The position numbers and the translations under genes were made by a program. From Halalkalibacter oceani (GTDB taxonomy: Bacteria; Bacillota; Bacilli; Bacillales; Bacillaceae_D), in NCBI RefSeq assembly GCF_023715705.1, contig NZ_JAMBOS010000007.1:124001-188000 (forward strand): a stretch of DNA of 64,000 nt, read 5' to 3'. The notes beneath the pieces were generated by a model. That model searched no databases. It was not told where the DNA came from and saw only the letters and a program-made list of their open reading frames with translations. Every line of letters starts with the position of its first letter. Within the stretch, counting starts at the first letter, position 1. This document shows, piece after piece, positions 34,035 through 42,764 of the stretch.

Positions 34035-36376
34035 AGCGACACCTCCCACATTCCGGTAAAGTTCACACTTGTCGTTGACGTATTGTTATTTCGATAAACG
34101 AGGACGATCTCTTTGTGTTGATGAATGTAGACCGCTTCTAAGAACACATTCGTTTCTTCGATAAACCATAACCGCATTGGAAAACCGCCGTAATTGCGGT
34201 AATTTCCTGATGTTAAGTAACTCGATACAATCTGTGCCGCCCCTTTTACCGAGTTAAAATAGACTTGGCAAAAGTTCGAATCGCCTGTTCCTTTCATGAA
34301 AAGACTGCCTCGTCTTGCTGGGATTTGTAGCGGAATCCGTTTAATATAAGTGCTTCTCGCTGGAATGGAGACGGATTCGTTATAGTGCCCCGTTGTCACA
34401 GGATGAAGGGGAGCCCGCCCTTTCCACGTCACATCCATTGTTTGTAGTTGGGGTGACGGCAGGGATCGCTCTTCCTTCGTTAGCGTCCATTTCAAAATGA
34501 TGTCTTTTTCGTTAATGGTTTCTAACCGTTCCTCGTTTGCCAATCCGCTTTGCAGGAGATGATCCCCTGACAACCCCTCCACCTGAATATACGCTTTCCG
34601 GTTGGAGGAAGGGTTAAATGCAGAGCCTGTAAAAAGATTGGGATGCTCTTCATCAATTACACATCCCAAATAGTTTGGATAAGTCGTATTACCGTCTGTT
34701 TGAATGACGATATAGTAGTCAGCTCCCTCCACTAAAAGATGGGCTAACGGTTCGAACTCAAACGAGACGAGATTTGTTTCCACTTGTGGAATGTCACTCG
34801 TACCGATTTGGCGAACGGGTGACATACTATCTGTCAAAGCCGCCGCTATTCTTTGGTTAGGTTTTCCGTCTTTTGAGTCATACAGTTCAATGACGGTACT
34901 GTATGACGTGGATCGTTTCGCAAGCACCAAACTTCCTTTGATACGATTGTTAAGTGGTTGAAATCCCAATTGAAAATGAACGGCTGCGGGTGATGTATCT
35001 GCCACATTCTGTTTTATCGTGGGCACATCCAGCACCGAAGCATCTAACGGAATCGGTTCATTCTTCAAGACATCACAGGTGATGGCTGTCCCTGCTGGTG
35101 TCTCTCCTTCCCACGTCAACACACCCCAACGTTCAAACTCTGGAAAGGTTAATGTTTTATAGACACGCCCTTCTGTGTTTTCATAATCAGCTTGAATGCG
35201 GAAGGCTAAACTTTGCTCCGGCCAGTCAAGCGTATGTGCCCACTGATTCGTCGATTCGATAAAATGCGTCGTCGCTGAAAAAGTCGGCGGGTGATTGTGA
35301 TTGATGCGAAATCTTAAATCATCATCTGTAGGGACACTGCATCGGATTCGAATATCAATCGTGTGACCAGGTGTCACGGGTGTGTTTAAGGCAAATGTTT
35401 TATACCCTACGGAATCTCCAAAAACGGTCTTCGTAAAACTTCTGGATACCAGTTCCTCATCCAATGTCACGTCAAATACAGAAATGTAAATGTAAGGGTT
35501 AGAAGAATAAGCAAATTTGACGACGGACAAATACAATTCAATGGCGTGAATATACGTCAGGTCTTGAGTCAAGGCGGGCAAAAGCCGCTGCCCAATCTGG
35601 TATCCGGTTCCCGAAATTTTGACGGTTGAGCCGGTATAGTTATCAAAAATAATATTTTTTGAACCGGAAAGCGTGATCTCTCCTGCTGCGTAACTGCAGT
35701 TATCTGTCAACACGTCCTCGAATCCAAACGTCTGTTGATAGGTTCCGGCATAATCGAGCACATCGTTTTCAAAGTCTTCTTTCGTCTGAAACGTCGCATT
35801 TTGAATACCATCAAACCACTGTTGCCATTCGCCTTCGAACGCTTCGATTAAATGGGATGCATCGATGTGAATCAGCGAGTTCACTAAACCACACACATCC
35901 GTATCAAACCGCTCATCGTGGATGGCTGACTCATCAAGATAGCTTTTCCCCTTTTCCACGACAATGTGGGCAAGGGACAGTTCGAATACGTTGCCGTCTC
36001 TCGTCAGCTCCGGGGCTTCAGGCGTTTCACTCGGCTCACCTGTCAAAACAAAAGCTTTCACATATCGGTTCTCCAGTCGTTTGTCTAAGCGAATAATCAC
36101 CCGATCAATCCGATCCTTTTCCGCATCAGCTGCAGCAACTGGTAGGACGAGCGGTTCCGTATCCACTTTATACAAATACCCTTCCAGCCAAGCATAGCCA
36201 GGATGGATCATAATCGTCATATCCATACCTGAACTTGTTACTTGCAAATTTCCTCCGCCATTAAAAATACCGCTGGATACGAGTTGCCGGAAATACTCAG
36301 CGAACTCATCAGCGGTATACGTTCGTTCATCTTCACCATCGATGGAATCGAAAAAGCGATATTGTTCTGCCAACAT
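34031..36376 (-). CDS. Large phage tail/baseplate fibre protein
   Basis: In this 781-residue protein residues 1-190 match the conserved N-terminal module of Firmicute siphophage baseplate/tail-fibre proteins: RFFDSIDGEDERTYTADEFAEYFRQLVSSGIF, IHPGYAWLEGYLYKV, DRIDRVIIRLDKRLENR. Residues ~215-780 are all-beta and probably carry receptor-binding or carbohydrate-binding modules; KTLTFPEFERWGVLTWEGETP suggests a jelly-roll. As the attachment module it is probably the host-range determinant (inference). It precedes the gp37-like gene and small tail genes. Confidence 0.75.
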   Translation of the reverse strand: MLAEQYRFFDSIDGEDERTYTADEFAEYFRQLVSSGIFNGGGNLQVTSSGMDMTIMIHPGYAWLEGYLYKVDTEPLVLPVAAADAEKDRIDRVIIRLDKRLENRYVKAFVLTGEPSETPEAPELTRDGNVFELSLAHIVVEKGKSYLDESAIHDERFDTDVCGLVNSLIHIDASHLIEAFEGEWQQWFDGIQNATFQTKEDFENDVLDYAGTYQQTFGFEDVLTDNCSYAAGEITLSGSKNIIFDNYTGSTVKISGTGYQIGQRLLPALTQDLTYIHAIELYLSVVKFAYSSNPYIYISVFDVTLDEELVSRSFTKTVFGDSVGYKTFALNTPVTPGHTIDIRIRCSVPTDDDLRFRINHNHPPTFSATTHFIESTNQWAHTLDWPEQSLAFRIQADYENTEGRVYKTLTFPEFERWGVLTWEGETPAGTAITCDVLKNEPIPLDASVLDVPTIKQNVADTSPAAVHFQLGFQPLNNRIKGSLVLAKRSTSYSTVIELYDSKDGKPNQRIAAALTDSMSPVRQIGTSDIPQVETNLVSFEFEPLAHLLVEGADYYIVIQTDGNTTYPNYLGCVIDEEHPNLFTGSAFNPSSNRKAYIQVEGLSGDHLLQSGLANEERLETINEKDIILKWTLTKEERSLPSPQLQTMDVTWKGRAPLHPVTTGHYNESVSIPARSTYIKRIPLQIPARRGSLFMKGTGDSNFCQVYFNSVKGAAQIVSSYLTSGNYRNYGGFPMRLWFIEETNVFLEAVYIHQHKEIVLVYRNNNTSTTSVNFTGMWEVSL

Positions 36377-36388
36377 AACCTCCCCTTC

Positions 36389-37246
36389 CTATAAACCTAC
36401 ATAGCGATTTTTCCATGTGACAGTCACTTTGGTGTTGATGCTGTCATTGTTGCTCGTATAGCTTAATATGTTGCTGCCCGGTTCCAATTGCCAGAAGGTA
36501 CTTGACAAGTCAATGTAGTGAAAAGCATTGGCGCCATTGATTTTGACATACTTTTCACCGAAGGCTGTTGAAATATTGAGCACATCAACAATCCCTATTG
36601 ACCGATTAACCTTTATTACTCTCCCTGTTGTTTCATTTGTAACTGTTGGGTTAATCGCTGGTCCTTTAAATTCAATTTGAACGGGAGTGGCAACATCCCC
36701 TTTGTTGAACGCCTTTCTTTTGAAACCCCGATTAGAGAATGAAGTCGGTAGTTTTAATCCAAATTGAAAGCCCCCCATGAGATACGACATTTCACTACTT
36801 TCCACATACGGATCCTGCCAGAATGGTTGGTGACAAAGAAGGTTCAGCAGAAATTTTTGATAATACAATCCTTTGCTGCCTTGTCCAGTTGGGAAGATGG
36901 GTGTAGATTCTGCGATTCCCTGTATCTCCATCATCGACTCACCACGATAATAGGTCATGGTTACTTCTCCCAACTTTGGATTCAACACCTCTTGCATACG
37001 TCGTCGTGCTGCATAAACTTCAACAGGATTATTTTTTGTGACAATCATCCCTTCCATCGTGATGCTTCTATTTTCCAATGTGTTGTCGATATAAGTAGAG
37101 CCATCTTGCTTTGGTGCTTTTTGGCTTTCAATCGTAACTGGGACTTCCGCAGCACCGTCCAGCATTTCTAAAAAGTAGGGTGCCTGGTTTCCTAAAATAA
37201 TCGATTCCCCGTTTTTATTCGTAATCATGATTTTTTCCACCAGCAT
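36389..37246 (-). CDS. Distal tail protein (Dit, Sipho_tail family)
   Basis: Dit is the hub that connects tail tube and baseplate. The protein is ~285 residues from ATG 37246 (GTAGGTGG just before it; GTG 37240 is equally possible). The frame continues upstream to 37444 only by overlapping the tape measure gene in another frame and lacks signals there. The family pattern shows an N-terminal PYFLEMLDGAAEVPVTI-ESQKAPKQDGSTYIDNTLENRSITMEG belt and a galectin-like C-terminal domain (NPTVTNETTGRVIKV, YTSNNDSINTKVTVTWKNRYVGL). Confidence 0.82.
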   Translation of the reverse strand: MLVEKIMITNKNGESIILGNQAPYFLEMLDGAAEVPVTIESQKAPKQDGSTYIDNTLENRSITMEGMIVTKNNPVEVYAARRRMQEVLNPKLGEVTMTYYRGESMMEIQGIAESTPIFPTGQGSKGLYYQKFLLNLLCHQPFWQDPYVESSEMSYLMGGFQFGLKLPTSFSNRGFKRKAFNKGDVATPVQIEFKGPAINPTVTNETTGRVIKVNRSIGIVDVLNISTAFGEKYVKINGANAFHYIDLSSTFWQLEPGSNILSYTSNNDSINTKVTVTWKNRYVGL

Positions 37247-37250
37247 CCAC

Positions 37251-40200
37251 CTACCATTCCAAAGCGAGCTGTCTGGAAGCATTTTTAATTTGTTTCGCTG
37301 TTTCAGCAGGGGAAAGAGGGGAAGGACTATTGATGGTAATATGCTGCGTGACTCCTTTTCCGTGCCCCATGATCTGTTTTGTTTCAAAATCGTTATAAAT
37401 GCGAGATCCTCTCGGCAGTGCCACGAGTTCTGGACCGAGTTCACCTACCATTGTAAGACCCCCTTGGAAAAAGCTCGTACCACTAAAATTTGCCGCAGGT
37501 TTATCAGAAGAAAAGACGCTCTTTACTTTTTCCACAATACTGAATACTTTTTCTTTCACACTCATCGCATTCCATTCTTGGATTTTTTCAAGCCCCTCTG
37601 AAATTTTCCCCTTTACTGAGTCAATGCTATCCTGCACAGAAGTCTTAACGGATTCCCACTTTTCCTTCGCAGAGGTTTTCACTTCTTCCCATTTCGCAAT
37701 GATGTCTTCTTTCATTTCCTTAGCTTTTTTGGCGACATCGTCCTTCATCACTTGCCATTTGGATTTGATTTCCCCCGTTTCCCAGTCGACCTGATTCACA
37801 TGTTCGTTTGCTTGGTTTTTCGCTTCACTGACCACATTTTGATGCATCTGTTCTGCTTTCGAGATGGCTTCATCCCGTTGGCGAGTAGCTTCTTGAATGA
37901 GCCTATCCGCTTGTTCTTTGGAGATGGTGCCGGCTTCATCCCGTTGACGGATAATTTCTTTGACGACTTCATTGTACTGATCCTCAGCTGCTTGAATCGC
38001 TCCGTCTTTCTGCTTCAGACTGTTTTGCACGACCTCTACCGCCTGTCTTGCCGTCAGTTCCCCGGCTTGGGCTTTCATCCGTTCCATGATGGCTTTCGCT
38101 TCTACCTCATTTTCAGAGAGCACTTGAATACCGGTATTCACCATCTCTTGTTGGATCGCATTAATTTCTTGTTGTTCCGCTTTTGTTAAAGCCCTTTTTT
38201 CATTCGATGCAGTATTAAGAATCTCTTTAATCCGTGCCTCTCCATCAGCGACTTCCTGTTTTTTATTTTCATAGCCTTTTTGCATATTCGCTAGAATCTC
38301 TTCCTGTTCTGCTTTAGAAAGGGAGGTACTGTTATCGACAAACCCTTGAATTTTGGCAAGAGCTTCTTCGTGGTGCTCACCCAATCCAACTTGAATCTGT
38401 TCTGCCATTTGTGAAAAATTACCGGTGATGGTCTCGGTCATTTCTTTGGTAACTTCTTGACCACTCCAAGCGAGTTGATTTAAGGCCAAGGTAGCTTCAT
38501 CATTCAATTCCATAAACCCGCCAACAGCTTTTTTGGTTGCATCTGATACCTCATCACCAAACAATTCAACCGCCGGAATGCTTTCTTTGCTTAAATGTTT
38601 ATATAAAGCAACACCTGCGACAGTTACCGCAGCAATCCCCAACACCCATGGGTTGAGAAGCAAGGCTCCCGCTTTCGCCGCCATTCCTGCAGCACCAAAT
38701 CCTGATGCCACACCACCGGTTGCTGTTGCAGCCGTAGCTGCACTAAGGGAAAATTTGCTGAACAAGCTAACAATGGAACCAAGCCCACCAACGAGCTTTC
38801 CACCAATAAGTAAAAGGGGACCAATCGCTGCAGCAAGGGCTGCAACTTTGACAATCGTTTCTTGGGTTTTAGGACTGAGATTCGAAAACCACTCAACGGC
38901 TTGTTGTAGCTTTTCAACTAACTTTTGCAGATGGGGAACAAGAATCTCAAAGATCTGAATCCCTACACCTTCCAAGGCAGACTTTAACTTTGTCATTTCG
39001 CCTTGAAGATTATCCTGCATCGTATCTGCCATATCTTTTGCCACACCGTTGTATTCCCTTGTTGCATCAGTCAGCTTTTCATAGTCTTCCTCACTTGCAT
39101 TAATGATGGAAAGCATTCCGGCCATGGCTTCTTTTCCAAAAATGGTGGCAGCATATTGCGCTTTTTGTTCCTCAGAAAGACCAGAGAATTTTGTTCTTAA
39201 TTCATCCATCACATCTTTAAATGGAAGCATCTCGCTATTTGCATCGGTAATAGAAATACCTAAAGCACCCATGGCTTTTCCCATTTTTTCTGTCGGATTT
39301 GCTAAGTTGGCTATCGCTGTTTTCAACGATGTCCCGGCTTGCGAACCCTTGATTCCGGCATTTGCCATTAAGCCTAAAGCAAGAGCGGCATCTTCTGCAG
39401 AATATCCCAAGGAACCAAAAAGGGGAGCCACATATTTAAACGACTCCCCAAGCATAGCTACATTCGTATTACTGTTAGACGCAGCACTGGCAAGTAAATC
39501 TGCAAACTCCCCAGCTTGTTTAGCCTCCATTCCAAAGGCGGTGAGGGCATCGGTAACAATATCGGAAACCAAACCTAAGTCTTCGCCACTAGCAGCTGCA
39601 AGCATCATAACTCCGTCCAACCCATCAAGCATCTGGTTTGTGTCCCAACCGGCCATCGCCATGTACTTTAATCCTTCACTTGCTTGTGCGGCTGAGAACT
39701 TGGTGGTTGCGCCCATTTCTTTTGCCTTTTCTTCTAATTGGCGCAAGTCATCACCAGCCGCTCCGCTAATCGCTTGCACTTCACTCATGCCTGCTTCAAA
39801 ATCAGAACCGACTTTTACAGCGGCAGCTCCCAAACCAACAAGAGGTAAGGTGATTTTCTTCGTGAGATCTTTCCCGACATTTTCCATCTTCTTACCAATT
39901 TCTTGCATGGATTGCCCAATTGGTTCTAGAGTTTTTCCAAGTTTGTACCAACTGGAAGCTTGCATCGCAATTTCTTGGTTGACGTTTTTTAAGTCCTGTT
40001 CCATCTGGGCTAATTGCGTTTTGGCACGATTTAATTTGATTTCGAGTTCTTGTGTAGCTTTCGCATGCTTGCCTTTTGTTTCCACTGACTTCTGATGGGC
40101 GGCTTCTAGGGCTGTGACTTTTTGACGCTGAAGTTCGGTTTGCTTGGTTAAGCTACCCGATTTTAGTTTTAAACCCTCTAGCTCTTTCCCGTGTTTTCCG

Positions 40201-40331
40201 AGTTCGGTACTTGCAAGTCGAAATTCCGATTGCACCTTTTTCATCTCACGATTTAAGATGCTGACGCCATTTTGAAAACCAGTGGAGTCCAATCCCACAA
40301 CAACATTTAATTGCCCGATTTCTTTTGCCAT
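37251..40331 (-). CDS. Tail tape measure protein
   Basis: The 1026-residue protein determines tail length. The N-terminus (LNVVVGLDSTGFQNGVSILNREMKKVQSEF) and TP901-type core (~175-480: AAVKVGSDFEAGMSEVQAISGA, MGATTKFSAAQASEGLKYMAMAGW, AMLGESFKYVAPLFGSLGY, LANPTEKMGKAMGALGISI) identify it. A hydrophobic stretch lies near 500-600 and coiled coil fills ~630-950. ATG 40331 has AAAGGTGG 8 bp upstream. Size predicts a tail of roughly 150 nm (about 0.15 nm per residue, inference). It follows the frameshifting chaperone gene, as in other siphophages. Confidence 0.92.
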   Translation of the reverse strand: MAKEIGQLNVVVGLDSTGFQNGVSILNREMKKVQSEFRLASTELGKHGKELEGLKLKSGSLTKQTELQRQKVTALEAAHQKSVETKGKHAKATQELEIKLNRAKTQLAQMEQDLKNVNQEIAMQASSWYKLGKTLEPIGQSMQEIGKKMENVGKDLTKKITLPLVGLGAAAVKVGSDFEAGMSEVQAISGAAGDDLRQLEEKAKEMGATTKFSAAQASEGLKYMAMAGWDTNQMLDGLDGVMMLAAASGEDLGLVSDIVTDALTAFGMEAKQAGEFADLLASAASNSNTNVAMLGESFKYVAPLFGSLGYSAEDAALALGLMANAGIKGSQAGTSLKTAIANLANPTEKMGKAMGALGISITDANSEMLPFKDVMDELRTKFSGLSEEQKAQYAATIFGKEAMAGMLSIINASEEDYEKLTDATREYNGVAKDMADTMQDNLQGEMTKLKSALEGVGIQIFEILVPHLQKLVEKLQQAVEWFSNLSPKTQETIVKVAALAAAIGPLLLIGGKLVGGLGSIVSLFSKFSLSAATAATATGGVASGFGAAGMAAKAGALLLNPWVLGIAAVTVAGVALYKHLSKESIPAVELFGDEVSDATKKAVGGFMELNDEATLALNQLAWSGQEVTKEMTETITGNFSQMAEQIQVGLGEHHEEALAKIQGFVDNSTSLSKAEQEEILANMQKGYENKKQEVADGEARIKEILNTASNEKRALTKAEQQEINAIQQEMVNTGIQVLSENEVEAKAIMERMKAQAGELTARQAVEVVQNSLKQKDGAIQAAEDQYNEVVKEIIRQRDEAGTISKEQADRLIQEATRQRDEAISKAEQMHQNVVSEAKNQANEHVNQVDWETGEIKSKWQVMKDDVAKKAKEMKEDIIAKWEEVKTSAKEKWESVKTSVQDSIDSVKGKISEGLEKIQEWNAMSVKEKVFSIVEKVKSVFSSDKPAANFSGTSFFQGGLTMVGELGPELVALPRGSRIYNDFETKQIMGHGKGVTQHITINSPSPLSPAETAKQIKNASRQLALEW

Positions 40332-40353
40332 TTGCCTCACCACCTTTTGGGCA

Positions 40354-40380
40354 TAAAAAATACACCTTAGCCGAAGGTGT
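40354..40380 (-). terminator. Hairpin with T-run between tail chaperone and tape measure
   Basis: On the minus strand ACACCTT-CGGCT-AAGGTGT is followed by ATTTTTTATG. It is an intrinsic terminator or attenuator inside the tail operon, directly after the chaperone T frame stop. Confidence 0.55.
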
Positions 40381-40559
40381 TATAAAATGTGATCGATATA
40401 CACTTTTTTAGAACTGTGTTTCTTATGAAGCAATTTTAAGTAATACATGATGTCCATGGAGTCAATATCATTTAACGTCCAACCTTGATCAAGAAGGGCG
40501 ACATAAAGGCTGTCTATAAAATCCTGGGGATCCATGGCATTCCCCTCTACTCGTTTTTT
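40380..40559 (-). CDS. gpT-like extension of tail chaperone, made by -1 frameshift
   Basis: This frame follows the gpG-like gene and is in its -1 phase. From the slippery heptamer it reads RVEGNA then MDPQDFIDSLYVALLDQGWT, through to KKHSSKKVYIDHIL and TAA at 40380. The acidic start and Tyr/Leu core are typical of the gpT half of gpGT chaperones of HK97-like phages. The fusion would be ~155 residues. A weak internal ATG (40535) exists, but its start signals are poor compared with the slippery site. Confidence 0.7.
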   Translation of the reverse strand, partial: KKRVEGNAMDPQDFIDSLYVALLDQGWTLNDIDSMDIMYYLKLLHKKHSSKKVYIDHIL

Positions 40560-40846
40560 CCTTCACCAGCCGTTGACTCTGCCATTTGTCCCACCACTTC
40601 ATTGATGCATGACGTGATTGTCGGGATTAATGATTTCGAAGATAATCCATCGTAAAGTTCATCACGAGTAAACTGATTGGAAAATAACTCAACAATGTAA
40701 TCCACTAATTGATCCAGTTCTTCTGGCGAGATACTTTCAAAGTTTACTTTTTTAGAAACTTCAATCGTTCGCCTGACCATGCGAGCACTAATAAAGCCGG
40801 CCGTATATGTTTTATTCTTTTTATCAATCTTCAGTGCAATCTCCAT
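40547..40846 (-). CDS. Tail assembly chaperone, gpG-like
   Basis: The 99-residue protein sits between the major tail protein and tape measure genes, the conserved place of gpG. It is helical and acidic (LKIDKKNKTYTAGFISARMVRRTIEV, ELDQLVDYIVELFSNQFTRDELYDGL) with a short tail ending GEGKNE. It binds tape measure and tail tube subunits during assembly and is absent from virions. Its end carries the slippery heptamer for the gpGT fusion. Confidence 0.8.
   Translation of the reverse strand: MEIALKIDKKNKTYTAGFISARMVRRTIEVSKKVNFESISPEELDQLVDYIVELFSNQFTRDELYDGLSSKSLIPTITSCINEVVGQMAESTAGEGKNE
40553..40559 (-). promoter_or_regulatory. Programmed -1 frameshift site A AAA AAC
   Basis: In the gpG zero frame the sequence reads GGA AAA AAC GAG TAG, so the heptamer A AAA AAC fits the X XXY YYZ rule and lies two codons before the stop. 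The -1 frame opens directly into the gpT-like extension. Confidence 0.75.
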
Positions 40847-40848
40847 TA

Positions 40849-41415
40849 TTACATTCCCACCTCTGCCGTATCTCCAGGAACTTTGTCAAACCATGTTTCC
40901 GCTCCTAGAAAATCTTCACTGTCCTCATCTGCTGTGCGTTTCCATTCCCCGTCATGGATGCGAGCCATAAAGGTAAACGTCACTTTAGGTGTTTTTGGTT
41001 CTACGTTGTCCTTTTTGGTGGAATAGTCTTCTGCCATCGGTTGAGCAACTCCTTTTAAGAGCCACACATACCGATACTTCCCGTTCGACTTTAGGCTCTT
41101 AAAGCCTAATGCCACATGGGGTGGAATGTCTGTCTTGTTTTCCACTAGCACCCCTTCTTCGATTTTGTTTCCTAGTATTTTCGCCCGCACAGGAAGAGGC
41201 AAATCCGCCGTTTCCACTTCCACATCGATTTTCCCTAATGCGGAAATAGACTCCCAAAGTTGATCATCGGCATACACTTCCTGCGTATTGACCGTCGGGT
41301 TGATGGTGGCATTAATGGCTCCAATCATTTCACGGGTGGCTTCATAGGTGAGCGTTTCTTTTGAATCCTCTGTAAGAATCGCAAAATGTAAATCATTTAA
41401 TCCGACTTGTGCCAT
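40849..41415 (-). CDS. Major tail (tube) protein, phi13/TP901-1-like
   Basis: The 188-residue protein has a beta-sandwich tail-tube pattern (VGLNDLHFAILTED, MIGAINATINPTVNTQEVYADDQLWES, ALGKIDVEVETADLP, YVWLLKGVAQPMAEDYSTKKDNVEPKTPKVTFTFMARIHDGEWKRT). The KDNVEPKTPKVTFTF segment is typical of the phi13 family. It is encoded between the tail terminator and the chaperone genes and forms the stacked tube rings of the siphovirus tail. Confidence 0.88.
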   Translation of the reverse strand: MAQVGLNDLHFAILTEDSKETLTYEATREMIGAINATINPTVNTQEVYADDQLWESISALGKIDVEVETADLPLPVRAKILGNKIEEGVLVENKTDIPPHVALGFKSLKSNGKYRYVWLLKGVAQPMAEDYSTKKDNVEPKTPKVTFTFMARIHDGEWKRTADEDSEDFLGAETWFDKVPGDTAEVGM

Positions 41416-41748
41416 TTACAGCACCTCCTTATTGAATTGAAAGCGCATCGCTTTATGATAAACACCGACATCTGTTTCATAGAAATCATAATAGCTTCTC
41501 TTGGTAAATCCGGCGGCGAGCATTTTTTGATGTACAGTACTGGCCAAATCGGTATAATCGTCCTTCGACCAGATATCGACTTGTACATAATAGCCCGTTA
41601 TTTTTTCTTTATCGTCGGCATGTTGTTCTCCCTTTTCCAAATACGTAAAAAAGGTGATATAGGGAAAGGTCTGTCCACGATAGTGTTGAAAGGAAACGGG
41701 TACACCCACATCTTGTAGGGCTGTGAAAATTATTTTATTGATATTCAT
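41416..41748 (-). CDS. Tail terminator/completion protein (DUF806-like)
   Basis: The 110-residue protein starts INKIIFTALQDVGVPVSFQHYRG and shows PYITFFTYLEKGEQHADDKEKITGYYVQVDIWSKDDYTDLASTV, the usual pattern of small tail-completion proteins. It caps the tail tube and joins it to the head connector. It is one gene upstream of the tail tube and overlaps the HK97 gp10 gene by 4 bp. Confidence 0.8.
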   Translation of the reverse strand: MNINKIIFTALQDVGVPVSFQHYRGQTFPYITFFTYLEKGEQHADDKEKITGYYVQVDIWSKDDYTDLASTVHQKMLAAGFTKRSYYDFYETDVGVYHKAMRFQFNKEVL

Positions 41749-42116
41749 AGTCCCAGTCCCTGTTTCAGCTGCTTTTTGATCTCAGCCATGGCCTGACTTT
41801 TAGAAGTTTCATAGCCCCTAGCCATGAAAGGATTGGCTTTCATTTTGACGGTGCCAAATTCCACAAACTTCCCGTACCAGCCGTCTTTATCTGGACCAAT
41901 TTCAACACGTTTCTGGTCACCGGTTGTTTTCACTCTTGATACGGTTATGCTTTTTTTTAATGTTCCACTTCTGATGGGTGCTTCACTCTCAATTGCACTT
42001 TTAATGACATCACCTGCTTCACGTAAAGCTTTATTTTCAATCCTTGCCCCACGTCTACCCAATTGTTCTACTTCTGTGAGCAAGCTTTCAATCCCCTCAA
42101 CTTTAAGTTCAGCCAC
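41745..42116 (-). CDS. HK97 gp10-family head-tail protein
   Basis: The 123-residue protein has the family pattern KVEGIESLLTEVEQLGRRG, ALREAGDVIKSAIESEAPIRSGTLKKSITVSRV and YGKFVEFGTVKMKANPFMARGYETSKSQAM. It connects the head completion ring with the tail terminator. It overlaps both neighbours slightly and sits in the canonical position. Confidence 0.9.
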   Translation of the reverse strand: MAELKVEGIESLLTEVEQLGRRGARIENKALREAGDVIKSAIESEAPIRSGTLKKSITVSRVKTTGDQKRVEIGPDKDGWYGKFVEFGTVKMKANPFMARGYETSKSQAMAEIKKQLKQGLGL

Positions 42117-42435
42117 TTTCCCTCACCTCCACCGCTTTCATTTCCATGTACCGTTTTTCGTATTTGATATGATCAACGGCAGTGATGTCGTAGGCTTTTC
42201 CTTGAAATAGTATCCGCATGGATGAGTCAACGCCTTCAAGATGGCGAATCATAAATTTCACCGTATTTTCTGCTTGAACAGCAGCTGCAGCGAAATATTC
42301 TCTCCCATGAAGATTACTAACCGCCGCCCAAACGGTTTGAACATCAACCCATTCCTTCATTTCAAACCCGTTTTCATTGATGGTCGTGGTGAGTTTTTGA
42401 ACGGTCACTCGATGTCTTAAATCCCCCGGATTCAT
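42109..42435 (-). CDS. Phage head closure protein (SPP1 gp16/HK97 gp7-like)
   Basis: The ~108-residue protein starts at ATG 42435 with GGAGG 7 bp upstream. Motifs are NPGDLRHRVTVQKLTTTINENGFEMKEWVDVQTVWAAVSNLHGREYFAAAAVQAENTVKFMIR and the C-terminal YDITAVDHIKYEKRYMEMKAVEV, a classic stopper with the RHRVTVQ and W-V NL-GREYF patterns. It seals the connector after packaging. Confidence 0.9.
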   Translation of the reverse strand: MNPGDLRHRVTVQKLTTTINENGFEMKEWVDVQTVWAAVSNLHGREYFAAAAVQAENTVKFMIRHLEGVDSSMRILFQGKAYDITAVDHIKYEKRYMEMKAVEVRESG

Positions 42436-42716
42436 TCCACCACCTCCGGGTAACAATAGGTAAGCTGGGCTAACATGCTGTCAATGACCGGTCTCATTTC
42501 TTCTCCAACCCGCCCGACTGTTAATTCCCGGTTTTCATACCAGTCGGTGACTAAGGTCAAACAAAATAGCCGGGCGAGGTCATTCGTGCTGTCAAAAGTT
42601 TGACCGGTGGCATTTTTCAAATATATCTCAGCGGCATTGATGAGCGATTCGATTAAAGCATCTTCTTCAGCATAATCCACCCGCAGGTATTTTTTTGTTT
42701 CTTCCAATGTAATCAT
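42432..42716 (-). CDS. Head-tail connector (gp6-like adaptor)
   Basis: The 94-residue helical protein starts MITLEETKKYLRVDYAEEDALIESLINAAEIYLKNATGQ, the gp6 adaptor signature, and continues to MLAQLTYCYPEV. It binds the portal after packaging and precedes the head closure protein. The GGGGTGA upstream and a four-base overlap with the next gene agree with coupling. Confidence 0.9.
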   Translation of the reverse strand: MITLEETKKYLRVDYAEEDALIESLINAAEIYLKNATGQTFDSTNDLARLFCLTLVTDWYENRELTVGRVGEEMRPVIDSMLAQLTYCYPEVVE

Positions 42717-42764
42717 CAAATCGATTCACCCCTTAAAAGGGAAAGAAGCGGGAATGGCCGCCCC

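Noticed and set aside
39103-40095. 330-residue plus-strand frame
   Set aside because: Opposite-strand shadow of the tape measure gene, rich in Ser/Ala from reversed codons.
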